Assembly: GCF_001874645.1 (NCBI RefSeq)
Contig: NZ_CP017886.1
Location: 992,001-1,056,000 of the forward strand
Origin: Pseudomonas frederiksbergensis
GTDB lineage: Bacteria; Pseudomonadota; Gammaproteobacteria; Pseudomonadales; Pseudomonadaceae
Direction of reading: 5' to 3'
DNA length: 64,000 bases
Numbering within the stretch: position 1 is the first letter of the stretch; every line of letters begins with the position of its first letter. Below, one piece after another: positions 50,917 through 59,051 of this stretch. The translations under genes were made by a program, and so were the position numbers. The notes below the pieces were generated by a model. The model searched no databases and was not told where the DNA came from. It was given only the letters and a program-made list of their open reading frames with translations.

Positions 50917-51203
50917 GCACCTACAAACTCGTCTGCCCCCACTGCCACGGCCGTATGCGGATCCGCACCAGTGAAGGCACGCACATTTTTCTACGCGTGG
51001 CTTACCTGCAATGCACCAACGAGGCCTGCGGCTGGTCCGTTCGGGCCGAATTCGAAATGACTCATGAGATGAGCCCCAGCGGTATGGCTAACCCCACCGT
51101 AAAGCTCCCTATTGCCGACATCGCTTTGCGCCGTGCCGCAATGAAAACCGCCGACGATCAACCAGACCTGCTGGACCAAATGGAACAGGAGTGCACGCAA
51201 TGA
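50913..51203 (+). CDS. ogr: Ogr/Delta-like zinc-finger late activator
   Basis: 96 residues. CPHCHGRMRIRTSE and LQCTNEACGWS give the Cx2C...Cx4C zinc site of the Ogr/Delta family, which turns on P2 late promoters. Starts at GTG inside the YmfL stop. In P2 ogr is near the right end after D; here it has moved into the early operon. Three TGT-N13-ACA dyads before late operons are its probable targets. Confidence 0.9.
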   Translation: MSTYKLVCPHCHGRMRIRTSEGTHIFLRVAYLQCTNEACGWSVRAEFEMTHEMSPSGMANPTVKLPIADIALRRAAMKTADDQPDLLDQMEQECTQ

Positions 51204-51571
51204 ACCACGAACAGTTGACCCACGACTACCGCAGCAGCATGCAACGTGCGGCGTTCGCCTACCTGCAACGGCACGAAGCGCAGTACCTGGTGAATTCCGA
51301 CCTGCTGTACGACAACTGCGTCAGGCACATGACCACCGCACTGGAAGTGCCGGTATTCATGGCTCAGCAACTGGTACACAACGCCTGGACAGAATTGCAG
51401 GTGATCAACCAGCGCAAGTGCATCAGTGTTGACTGGGGAAACAGCCCCGGCAGTTCCGTCGTCCACTTGATCGATATGCGGGCCGATCTGCGTTACCCGA
51501 TCCCGGCACGCCTGCTTCCGCAGACGTTGCTCGCTCAGCGCGATTCCGCGCACAAGCCACACCCTCAATAA
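51200..51571 (+). CDS. Early phage protein of unknown function, 123 aa
   Basis: Starts at ATG 51200, overlapping the Ogr stop by four bases. Mainly helical: RSSMQRAAFAYLQRHEAQYL, VPVFMAQQLVHNAWTELQVI. No zinc or nucleotide motif. Its place between the activator and replication genes suggests regulation or replication accessory function. Confidence 0.75.
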   Translation: MNHEQLTHDYRSSMQRAAFAYLQRHEAQYLVNSDLLYDNCVRHMTTALEVPVFMAQQLVHNAWTELQVINQRKCISVDWGNSPGSSVVHLIDMRADLRYPIPARLLPQTLLAQRDSAHKPHPQ

Positions 51572-51646
51572 GCCCTTTTTAAACACCCCTCCCTGACCCG
51601 TTTCCCGTGGGTTTGGGTGAGCTTTGCCCGAAATCCGAGGTGGACC

Positions 51647-51880
51647 ATGGAAATCGACGTCGACATCACCGCAAAAATGTCCCGCAGCGAGGCCGAAGCC
51701 ATGCTCCAGGACCTGCGTGTGCAGTACTCGATGCTGTTCAACGAGCATTGGTATGACGATCGCTTTCGCTTGATCCCCGAGGGTTTACGGCACGGCTCGC
51801 TGCTCGCGGCCTTCCCAGTGATGGCCGCGCAAAAACGCCTGATTGGCGCCCTTAAACACAGTCTCGACGAAGCGAAGTAA
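51647..51880 (+). CDS. Early phage protein of unknown function, 77 aa
   Basis: ATG 51647 with GAGGTGG upstream. EIDVDITAKMSRSEAEAMLQ, then FNEHWYDDRFRLIPEGLRHG. Acidic and helical, with no known domain. It is immediately before the primase-helicase gene. Confidence 0.72.
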   Translation: MEIDVDITAKMSRSEAEAMLQDLRVQYSMLFNEHWYDDRFRLIPEGLRHGSLLAAFPVMAAQKRLIGALKHSLDEAK

Positions 51881-51886
51881 GCCACG

Positions 51887-54616
51887 ATGGAAATGGAACA
51901 AAGGCTACGAGCCGACGTCATCCAACGCATTGAGCGGGACTATCAGCTCAAGCACATGCCAGGCACCAACTACATGCGCAAGGGTGTATGCCCTGCGCCA
52001 AGTTGCGGCCAGAAGACCCTGTACACCTTCTACGATTCGCCCTGGACGTTGATCTGCGGCCGGCCAGAAAAGTGCGGCCACCGCGTCCATGTAAAGGACG
52101 TCTACGACGACTTGTTCAACGACTGGAGCAAGACAGCACCTTCGACGCCAGATAACCCGGTTGCCACGGCACGCGCCTACCTTGAGTTTGCGCGGGGCTT
52201 CAAGTTTGAGCTGATCGCTGGTTGGTTCACCCAGGATAACTACTGGGATAGCCGGCTGAACATCGGCAGTGCCACGGTGCGTTTCCCCCTAGAAAAAGGT
52301 GGCTACTGGGAGCGCCTGATAGATCGGCCAGACCGATTCGGCAAGATGAAAGCACGCTTTCGCCCCACTGGCGAAGGCTTGTCCGGTTACAAAGGCGTCT
52401 GGTGGTGCCCGCCGAGCGTAGATCTACTGGAAGTCGAAGAACTCTGGATAACAGAGGGCATCTTCGACGCTATCGCACTGCTGCATAACGACACGTCGGC
52501 CGTGTCGATGATGTCCAGCGCCCCCTGCCCGACCGACTCGCTCAAGGCCCTGGTCAAGCTGCGCCACGACGCTGACAAGCGCCTGCCGCTTCTGGTGTGG
52601 GCACTGGACAACGAGCCCGTCGCCAAGGCCAACATGCGCCGCTGGGCGAAGGAAGCGCGCGACCTGGGCTTCACCTGCAAGGCGGCGGTGATCCCGCAGC
52701 CCAATGGCAAAAAGGTTGACTGGAACGACCTGCACCTGCGGTGGAAGCCGATCGAGGGCGATGACAAACGCGCCGAGCGGATCGAGCAGGATCTCGACGA
52801 AGCCCGCCACCACGGCGATTTGTTGCTGGCAGACTCGGCTGAAGAAAAGGGTTTCCTCATCTACCTGCGCGACGAGCGCAAGGAATTCAACTTCACCTTC
52901 CGCAAGCGGCTGTACTGGTTCCGGCTGGACCTTGATAAGTACGACCGCGCCATGGGCGATCTGGAGAGTTCAGACCGCCATGAGGACCAGCTGCTCAACG
53001 ACGAACAAAAGCGCTACAAGGCACTGCGCCAATCCGGCTCAGTGACCAGCATCGCCAACTGCAATTTCCAGGCGCTGTACTACATGCGTAACGACCTGAC
53101 CGATGAGGCCTGGTACTACTTCCGTATCGAACGCCCGCAAGGGCCTGCCATTAAAAGCACATTCACGGCCAAGCAGCTCACGTCGGCGCCTGAATTCGCG
53201 AATCGCCTGCTCAACGTCTCCAATGGCGCGATGTTTGAGGGCAGCGCCCAACAACTGAAGCGGATTCTGGCGCCCCAGCTGGACTGCCTGAAAACCGTCA
53301 ACACCATCGAATGGATCGGCTACAGCCGCGAGCACGGGGCTTATGTCTTCAACGACCTAGCCTTTTTCGGCGGCGCGGCCCAAGTGCGCAACAAGGAAGA
53401 TTTTTTTGACCTCGGCAAGCTGAGCATCAAGTCGCAGAGCCAGTCGCCGGTGTTGCACATCAATACCGACCTCAACGCCTACAACGAAGGCTGGTTCGAC
53501 ATCTACTGGCGCTGCTTTGGCGTCCAGGGCGTGGTGGTACTGGCCTGGTGGCTTGGCGCGTTGCACGCTGAGCAAATCCGCCAGATCCACAAGTCACTGA
53601 TGTTCCTGGAGCTAGTGGGCGAAGCCGGCTCGGGCAAGACCACCTTGGTGGAACTGCTGTGGAAGTCGGTCGGGCGTACTGATTACGAAGGCTTCGACCC
53701 GTCCAAAGCGACCGCCGCAAGCCGTGCGCGTAACTTCTCGCAGGTCAGCAACTTGCCGGTGGTGCTGATCGAGTCGGAGCGCGAGCAGAAGGAAGGCCAG
53801 CCAGTTAAACACTTCGACTGGGACGAGCTGAAAACCGCCTACAACGGCCGCAGCGTTCGCTCCACCGGCGTGAAAAACAACGGCAACGACACCCACGAAC
53901 CGCCGTTCCGTGCCGCCCTGTTGATCGCGCAGAACAACCCGGTCAACGCTTCGGAACCCATCCTGCAGCGTATCTGCCATGTCCATCTGACACGCGAACA
54001 CCACACCCCGGAAACCAAGCAGTACGCCGAGCAGCTGGAGCGCATGCCGATGGAAAGCATCAGCGGCTTCATGGTCAAGGCGCTGCAACGCGAAACCGAA
54101 ACCATGCGCCTGATGGAGGAAAACACCTCCGGCTACGAACAGGAACTGCTGGCCCTGCCTGGCGTGCGCACCGTGCGTATCGCCAAAAACCACGCACAGC
54201 TGCGCAGCCTGGTGGATGCATTGGCCGGGGTCGTGCCGCTCGGCGAGCGCCGCAAGGCCCTTGCGCACGCCGAGATCAACCGCATGGCCCTGGAGCGGCA
54301 GCAGGCAATCAACGCCGACCACCCGACTGTGCGCGAGTTTTGGGACCTGTACGAATTCCTCAACGGCCTGGATGAGAAAGGTGCGCTGAACCACGCCCGC
54401 CGCGATGGCCTGATCGCTGTGAACCTCAACGAATTCGTGGAAATGGCCGCCAACAAACGCCAGCAGGTGCCCGCGCTCAGCGATCTGAAGCGCCTGCTCA
54501 AGACCAGCAAGTCACCCAAGTTTCTAGAGTCGAACAAACCCGTCAACTCCGCACGGTTGCTCGACGCATTTGATAAACCGAAAACCACTCGCTGCTGGGT
54601 GTTCCAGGGCGTTTAA
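51887..54616 (+). CDS. Phage toprim primase-helicase
   Basis: 909 residues. Zinc-finger region near residues 35-65 (CPAPSCG, CGRPEKCGH), toprim motif WITEGIFDAIA near residue 188 and DN at ALDNEP, a variable middle, then a helicase-type ATPase with Walker A GEAGSGKT around residue 578, preceded by VVVLAWWLGALHAEQIRQ. It primes and unwinds phage DNA. P2 uses the rolling-circle initiator gpA instead, so the replication module is of another phage lineage. Confidence 0.92.
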   Translation: MEMEQRLRADVIQRIERDYQLKHMPGTNYMRKGVCPAPSCGQKTLYTFYDSPWTLICGRPEKCGHRVHVKDVYDDLFNDWSKTAPSTPDNPVATARAYLEFARGFKFELIAGWFTQDNYWDSRLNIGSATVRFPLEKGGYWERLIDRPDRFGKMKARFRPTGEGLSGYKGVWWCPPSVDLLEVEELWITEGIFDAIALLHNDTSAVSMMSSAPCPTDSLKALVKLRHDADKRLPLLVWALDNEPVAKANMRRWAKEARDLGFTCKAAVIPQPNGKKVDWNDLHLRWKPIEGDDKRAERIEQDLDEARHHGDLLLADSAEEKGFLIYLRDERKEFNFTFRKRLYWFRLDLDKYDRAMGDLESSDRHEDQLLNDEQKRYKALRQSGSVTSIANCNFQALYYMRNDLTDEAWYYFRIERPQGPAIKSTFTAKQLTSAPEFANRLLNVSNGAMFEGSAQQLKRILAPQLDCLKTVNTIEWIGYSREHGAYVFNDLAFFGGAAQVRNKEDFFDLGKLSIKSQSQSPVLHINTDLNAYNEGWFDIYWRCFGVQGVVVLAWWLGALHAEQIRQIHKSLMFLELVGEAGSGKTTLVELLWKSVGRTDYEGFDPSKATAASRARNFSQVSNLPVVLIESEREQKEGQPVKHFDWDELKTAYNGRSVRSTGVKNNGNDTHEPPFRAALLIAQNNPVNASEPILQRICHVHLTREHHTPETKQYAEQLERMPMESISGFMVKALQRETETMRLMEENTSGYEQELLALPGVRTVRIAKNHAQLRSLVDALAGVVPLGERRKALAHAEINRMALERQQAINADHPTVREFWDLYEFLNGLDEKGALNHARRDGLIAVNLNEFVEMAANKRQQVPALSDLKRLLKTSKSPKFLESNKPVNSARLLDAFDKPKTTRCWVFQGV

Positions 54617-54641
54617 CCACCGCAACAACAGGAGCAGCACC

Positions 54642-55460
54642 ATGCAAAACAACCTGAAATCCGTCATTCGCTTTAAGGACTTCGTTGCCTACTTTGGGCC
54701 TCGGGGGGTGGTCGCCATGGCCTGGTGGCTGGGGGCAGTACACGCCGCTCGCATTCGCCAAGACCACAACAGCTTTCCGTTCCTTCAGATCATCGGGGAC
54801 GCGGGCGTAGGCAAAACCCTCCTTCTCAACTACCTGCAAAAACTGACAGCCCAAGTTCCGTATGCTTATTCGCTGGCCCACTCCACTCCAGCGGCGCGAG
54901 CACGGTTTGTCGCTAGCGCAGAAAACCGAGTGGTTATCTGCGAACAAGAAGGTAAATCGGATGAACAAATTGACTGGGACGAACTGAAACCGCTCTACAG
55001 CGAAGGCAGCTTCGCCGTCAGATCGGGAGATGGCCACGCCGAACTTCTCCCCTTCAAAGGTGCTTTAACGATCACCGCCAATCAGCCATTGCAATGCAGC
55101 GATGCCGTCAGCAGTCGCATGGTGACCATCAATTTTTCGGACGATAACCCACATGCAACCCGAGTCCGGCCGGACGCGCTAAACGACCTCAAAGCAGAAA
55201 AGGCTATCGCGTTCGGTATCAAGGTGGCCCAGTCCGAGGAGTGGGTTTCCAGCAGCCTCCACGCCCTCGTACCTGCATACCAGGGCCAACTAACGCGCAA
55301 ATACGGGGCAAGTCTGAGCGGGCGTACCGCCCTTAATTGCGCGCAACTGCTAGCTCTGCTCGAAGTGCTTTGCACGCTTCTGTCGATCCCAGAGGGGCTA
55401 CGCCTTGAGTCCAGGAAAGTGATTAACGACATCGCTTTTCTCGACACCATTCCTTATTGA
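54642..55460 (+). CDS. Stand-alone paralogue of the primase-helicase ATPase half
   Basis: 272 residues, ATG 54642 with AGGAG upstream, right after the primase-helicase. GVVAMAWWLGAVHAARIRQD and Walker A GDAGVGKT (about residues 52-59) mirror GVVVLAWWLGALHAEQIRQI and GEAGSGKT of the upstream protein; IDWDELKPLYSEGSFAVRS mirrors FDWDELKTAYNGRSVRS. So it is a tandem duplicate of only the helicase domain, well diverged. All ATPase motifs look intact. It may be a loader or a competitor of the full-length protein. Confidence 0.82.
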   Translation: MQNNLKSVIRFKDFVAYFGPRGVVAMAWWLGAVHAARIRQDHNSFPFLQIIGDAGVGKTLLLNYLQKLTAQVPYAYSLAHSTPAARARFVASAENRVVICEQEGKSDEQIDWDELKPLYSEGSFAVRSGDGHAELLPFKGALTITANQPLQCSDAVSSRMVTINFSDDNPHATRVRPDALNDLKAEKAIAFGIKVAQSEEWVSSSLHALVPAYQGQLTRKYGASLSGRTALNCAQLLALLEVLCTLLSIPEGLRLESRKVINDIAFLDTIPY

Positions 55461-55483
55461 TTCACTCATCACTGGAGCAAAAA

Positions 55484-56215
55484 ATGAGCAAGCCTTTCTC
55501 TATCACCAACGCCATGCGCAACACCATCGCCGATCAGCTCACAGTCCAGGCTGTCGCCCAGTCAGGTCCCGCGATATCTCAGAAGCTACAGGCTGCAAAC
55601 AATATTTTCTGGAGCGAACACGCCAGCCGCGTGTCCGCGTTGCCAGGTCTAGACAGAGAGCATTGGGCAGAATTGATTCAAGTGGGTTCGGTCACGGCCG
55701 TCAGCACTTGCGTACCAACAACCCCGGTTCAAGAGGGTCAGAACTTCTACAGCCGTGAGTTCCTGAAATTCTACTTTTCAGACCGTGAGGCCCAGGCCAA
55801 GGCGCTTTTCGTGGCTGTTATGACATCCCCTGCTTTTGCCGGTGTCGCCGATCTCGTAAAACAATCCGAACGCTACAGCAACACCTTTTCTCTGCGCTTC
55901 AAGTCTTTAAGCGGATCAGTTCCTCGTACCCACAGCATGAGTGACATACCTGGGGAACACCCCATTGTCACCACCTGCCGGCAGATCCAAGTCGAGATGA
56001 ATGAACTGCTTCAGGCAGCTGCAACCTTCAGGGGACAGGTGATTGATGTGTTGATCACCTGCCGAAGCTCCCGCCAGGTGGAAGAGCTATTCCCTGAAGC
56101 CGCTCAGCTACTGCCAAAACCCATAAAAAACGAACAGCAGCTCGCGCCTGTCGAGTTGATCGCATCCGTGCGCGCCACCCTCAGCAAGGGCGTTGCCGCA
56201 TATGGGCAGAACTGA
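55484..56215 (+). CDS. Early phage protein, possibly Nmad5-like, 243 aa
   Basis: ATG 55484 with GGAG upstream. The layout (NAMRNTIADQLTVQAV at the N-terminus, AANNIFWSEHASRVSALPGL, later RSSRQVEELFPEAAQLLP near the C-terminus) resembles proteins with the nucleotide-modification-associated Nmad5 domain, but I hold this lightly. No catalytic motif visible. It follows the replication genes on the same operon. Confidence 0.65.
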   Translation: MSKPFSITNAMRNTIADQLTVQAVAQSGPAISQKLQAANNIFWSEHASRVSALPGLDREHWAELIQVGSVTAVSTCVPTTPVQEGQNFYSREFLKFYFSDREAQAKALFVAVMTSPAFAGVADLVKQSERYSNTFSLRFKSLSGSVPRTHSMSDIPGEHPIVTTCRQIQVEMNELLQAAATFRGQVIDVLITCRSSRQVEELFPEAAQLLPKPIKNEQQLAPVELIASVRATLSKGVAAYGQN

Positions 56216-56228
56216 TCAGGACGTGGGC

Positions 56229-56435
56229 ATGAAATGGGCGCCGAAACGCAACAGAGAGGGCCAAGTCCAGCAGAACTGCTGGGTTACTGACAGCGGCTAC
56301 ACCGTCGCGCTGTGCCGGTTACCAGAGTCGCGCTACCCCATCACCCGCCCAGGGGGCGAACTGCCCTTCGCTTATGCGAAAGACCGGAACGAAGTCATAG
56401 CGATTATTGAGCAAGACCAGGCCAAAACGGCCTGA
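56229..56435 (+). CDS. Small phage protein, 68 aa
   Basis: ATG 56229 preceded by GGACGTGGG. KWAPKRNREGQVQQNCWVTD and YTVALCRLPESRYPITRPGG suggest a small beta-rich fold. An earlier in-frame ATG at 56202 overlaps the previous gene and has no better ribosome site. Unknown function. Confidence 0.62.
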   Translation: MKWAPKRNREGQVQQNCWVTDSGYTVALCRLPESRYPITRPGGELPFAYAKDRNEVIAIIEQDQAKTA

Positions 56436-56492
56436 AAGATGGTGTCGAGGAGCGCCAACTCCCCGACACCTACCACCAAAAGGAGAAGCACC

Positions 56493-56756
56493 ATGCAAGT
56501 GAATCAACCCCAAGGCAGCACCGTAGAGGCTATCACAACCCCACTCGCCGTCGGCGACAAGGTCAGCTACGTCGCAATCAGTGGAGGTGGCAGCAGCTAT
56601 AGCTTCAGCGCTCGCCAAGCCGTGATCGAAGCAATCGACGGCGACACCGCTACATTGCGTAGCTCCAACGGCCGCACCACCACGCAACAACTGAGCAAAT
56701 TGACGCCTGACGGCCAGCCCAACGAGCTGACACGCATGCTCATGGGAGGGCAGTGA
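56493..56756 (+). CDS. Small phage protein, 87 aa
   Basis: ATG 56493 with AGGAGAAG upstream. Beta-rich, SH3-like sequence (LAVGDKVSYVAISGGGSSYS, AVIEAIDGDTATLRSSNGRT) such as small nucleic-acid-binding or adaptor proteins have. No family recognised. Confidence 0.68.
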   Translation: MQVNQPQGSTVEAITTPLAVGDKVSYVAISGGGSSYSFSARQAVIEAIDGDTATLRSSNGRTTTQQLSKLTPDGQPNELTRMLMGGQ

Positions 56757-56758
56757 TC

Positions 56759-57349
56759 ATGTCCGACTTTTTCTACAAATCAAGCGAGCCAGCGACCGTT
56801 GCCATTGTTCGCGAATTTTACTCAATGAAGAATGCTCTCAACGTTCAGTTGGCGGCACTGGGGGCTCACTTCGGCGGTAAGGTCGCGCCAATGCGTGATG
56901 TGGACTCTCACTTTGCCGGCGGCGTGAAACTCAGCGGGGGCGCCGAGCTAGATGTGCACTGGTGCCGTCCTGATGACCATGGCTACCGGACACTGCGCGC
57001 AGCCGCCAAGCCTGGGAAAGGCGTCCCGAAAGAGGATCGGGCAGCGATTCGAGCAGAGCACGAGCGCCTTATCGCTTTGTGGAAGGAGCATTGCCCAAAA
57101 CGCTTGAGCAGTACCGACTACTGGGATCGACTTGGCGTTAACAGCGGCAACCTGTGGCTGTGCGGCGGGATCAAGTTTGAACTCGACGGCACCGCCTACT
57201 TTCACTTGGGCTTCCAAATCAATGAGGAAAAGCACCTGGCTAACGTAGCAGCTGGCGAGCCTACCAGCGGGTGGATCGACGGCGCGGTTGAAATTCTTGC
57301 CAGCGAATACCAGGCCGCTCGCGTGGCGAAGCTGGACCAGCAGTCATGA
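56759..57349 (+). CDS. Early phage protein of unknown function, 196 aa
   Basis: ATG 56759 with GGAGGG upstream; a GTG two codons earlier is also in frame. The sequence (YSMKNALNVQLAALGAHFGG, LCGGIKFELDGTAYFHLGFQ, KHLANVAAGEPTSGWIDGAV) has no known motif. It overlaps the methyltransferase start by four bases, and the two probably work together. Confidence 0.7.
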   Translation: MSDFFYKSSEPATVAIVREFYSMKNALNVQLAALGAHFGGKVAPMRDVDSHFAGGVKLSGGAELDVHWCRPDDHGYRTLRAAAKPGKGVPKEDRAAIRAEHERLIALWKEHCPKRLSSTDYWDRLGVNSGNLWLCGGIKFELDGTAYFHLGFQINEEKHLANVAAGEPTSGWIDGAVEILASEYQAARVAKLDQQS

Positions 57350-57852
57350 CCAAGACAATTCTCGATCCGTGCTGTGGGAGCAGAATGTTTTGGTTCGATA
57401 AAAAACACCCTGCGGTCATTTTTGGCGATATCAGGACCGAGCAAAAATCCCTGTGCGATGGGAGAACGCTGACTGTTTGTCCTGACGTCACGCTTGATTT
57501 TCGTGACCTTCCCTATGCAGACGGCGCGTTCAAGTTGGTTTCCTTTGATCCACCTCACTTGGTGCGTGCAGGGGCTGAAAGCTGGATGAAGGCCAAGTAC
57601 GGGGTCCTCAACCCGAACACATGGCAGGAAGACCTCCGACGGGGCTTTGCAGAGTGCTTTCGCGTGTTGGCCACCGACGGTGTACTGGTTTTCAAGTGGA
57701 ACGAAACACAGATTCGCACCAGCCAGATTCTGTCGCTTACCGATCAGCAGCCACTGTTCGGGCATCCGAGCGGTAAGAAAGGCGGCACGCATTGGATTAT
57801 TTTCATGAAGGCCGAGGCATCACAGCCTCCAACTGTTTCGGAGGCTGTATGA
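57346..57852 (+). CDS. SAM-dependent methyltransferase, DPPH type
   Basis: 168 residues. Motif I is ILDPCCGSRMFWFD; the catalytic-type motif IV is FDPPHLVRAG, followed by a helix, FRVLATDGVLVFKW and a final THWIIF strand. The order (I then IV) is that of N-methyltransferases acting on DNA or RNA bases. No target domain is present. Overlaps both neighbours by four bases. A second methyltransferase besides the D12-class one at the left end. Confidence 0.8.
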   Translation: MTKTILDPCCGSRMFWFDKKHPAVIFGDIRTEQKSLCDGRTLTVCPDVTLDFRDLPYADGAFKLVSFDPPHLVRAGAESWMKAKYGVLNPNTWQEDLRRGFAECFRVLATDGVLVFKWNETQIRTSQILSLTDQQPLFGHPSGKKGGTHWIIFMKAEASQPPTVSEAV

Positions 57853-58100
57853 CTGTTTTCCTACTGCTCTACCTGTGCGCGGATGCGACACGAACGGATT
57901 GCCAGGTGGTGAAGGCTGATAGCTGGAACGGGCCTCACGCCTACGAGCGATGCATTAACGTCGTGCCCGGCCTGACCGAGGCGCTGACTGCATCCAACCG
58001 GGAAAGGCATCGGTTCGTTTGCGAGGTCCGGAGTGATAGTGCGAGCCCCGCAGAACATAAGGCTCAGCCGGCGTTCATTCATCAATCGTTTCGGATGTAG
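57849..58100 (+). CDS. Prophage member of the MTVFLLLYLC small-protein family, 83 aa
   Basis: Overlaps the methyltransferase stop (ATGA). It opens MTVFLLLYLCADATRTDCQV and keeps the four cysteines of the chromosomal relative at 16752-16946 (64 aa) including FVCEV near the end, then adds a 20-residue tail. A hydrophobic start of about 10 residues is followed by a polar body. Function unknown. Confidence 0.72.
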   Translation: MTVFLLLYLCADATRTDCQVVKADSWNGPHAYERCINVVPGLTEALTASNRERHRFVCEVRSDSASPAEHKAQPAFIHQSFRM

Positions 58101-58111
58101 AGGGAGGTTGT

Positions 58112-58459
58112 ATGAGCGAAGTAATGCGATGGAAATTGAAGGGCTTCATTCCAAGCGTTGAAGGCGTTTCGAAAGCGCTATTCCAGCCCTGGGTTGTTAC
58201 AGCTGAAGACTTCGACCGCCTCTCCGCCGAGCGTGACGCACTGCTACAGCGCCTGATCGCAGCCGAATCAACTCTTGAAAAGGCAGACGATGACTTTTCG
58301 CTGGTGAGCCTTGAAGCCGGGCAGCGTATGGATCTGCTGGAGGGGTTGTTGCGGCGCTGGAATAAGCATCTCGGTCATCTCGGCGGCATTGCCTCTGTCC
58401 TTCTGCATGAAACAGAGGCCGCACTCAAGCCAGCAGAGGTTGAAAGCGATGACGCATAA
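58112..58459 (+). CDS. Phage protein of unknown function, 115 aa
   Basis: ATG 58112 with GGAGG upstream. WKLKGFIPSVEGVSKALFQP, then a coiled coil (EDFDRLSAERDALLQRLIAA). No catalytic motif. Overlaps the next gene. Confidence 0.65.
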   Translation: MSEVMRWKLKGFIPSVEGVSKALFQPWVVTAEDFDRLSAERDALLQRLIAAESTLEKADDDFSLVSLEAGQRMDLLEGLLRRWNKHLGHLGGIASVLLHETEAALKPAEVESDDA

Positions 58460-58745
58460 GTGCTACCGCCGCGATCCAGCCGTAAACGCCGTCACCGACC
58501 TTGTGACCGACGAACAGATGCTGGGGGCATTCCAGGGCACCAACTTCGGCCACGACGACTACCGTGGCCTGCTGGCTCAAGGCTGCATCAAGGCACTGGC
58601 TTGCTGGCACCAGGGGCACACGCTGACCACCATCCTGCAAGAGCTTCGCCTTATCAGCTGGAACAAGCCGACGGGCAAAATCAAGGTTACCGCCAAAGGT
58701 CGCCACTACATTTGGCTTGCCTTCAAAGGCCGTCCGGGGGTGTAA
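58449..58745 (+). CDS. Phage protein of unknown function, 98 aa
   Basis: ATG 58449 overlaps the previous gene by 11 bases. DEQMLGAFQGTNFGHDDYRG, LLAQGCIKALACWHQGHTLT, KVTAKGRHYIWLAF. It looks like a small compact helical domain; winged-helix architecture is possible. The longer frame from 58311 lies inside the previous gene. Confidence 0.68.
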   Translation: MTHKCYRRDPAVNAVTDLVTDEQMLGAFQGTNFGHDDYRGLLAQGCIKALACWHQGHTLTTILQELRLISWNKPTGKIKVTAKGRHYIWLAFKGRPGV

Positions 58746-58747
58746 CC

Positions 58748-58957
58748 ATGAACAACGGTAAATCCTTCCCTTGGAACCTCGATCTGACCGGCGTCTGCGA
58801 TCAGTGCGGTAGATCCCGTGCCCACGGCAACCACAAGAAGTGCAGCAAAGCGCGCCAGGCCCTCAACGCCAAGCGTCGGGCCGAGGAAGCCCAAGCCGGG
58901 GCCACACCGGCACCTAGAAAAAGTGCCGGTTTGTTCTGGTTACTTCGCCAGCAGTGA
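58748..58957 (+). CDS. Small phage zinc-finger-like protein, 69 aa
   Basis: Starts two bases after the previous stop. CDQCGRSRAHGNHKKCSK has CxxC plus a distal Cys and two His, a plausible single zinc site. The remaining part is basic (KRRAEEAQAG). Such proteins often bind nucleic acid or serve as phage regulators. It ends before a terminator. Confidence 0.68.
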   Translation: MNNGKSFPWNLDLTGVCDQCGRSRAHGNHKKCSKARQALNAKRRAEEAQAGATPAPRKSAGLFWLLRQQ

Positions 58958-58984
58958 TCGGCAACACTAAAACCGCAATACATG

Positions 58985-59007
58985 AGGCCCGGCAACGGGC
59001 CTTTTTT
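58985..59007 (+). terminator. Terminator of the early operon, before integrase
   Basis: AGGCCCG-gcaa-CGGGCCT followed by six Ts, 28 bases after the last small gene. It separates the early operon from the integrase, which therefore needs its own promoter or read-through. Confidence 0.9.
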
Positions 59008-59051
59008 CTTCCAGCACGCTGGATCTTTCAATACATCGCGTGGGGACGCAT

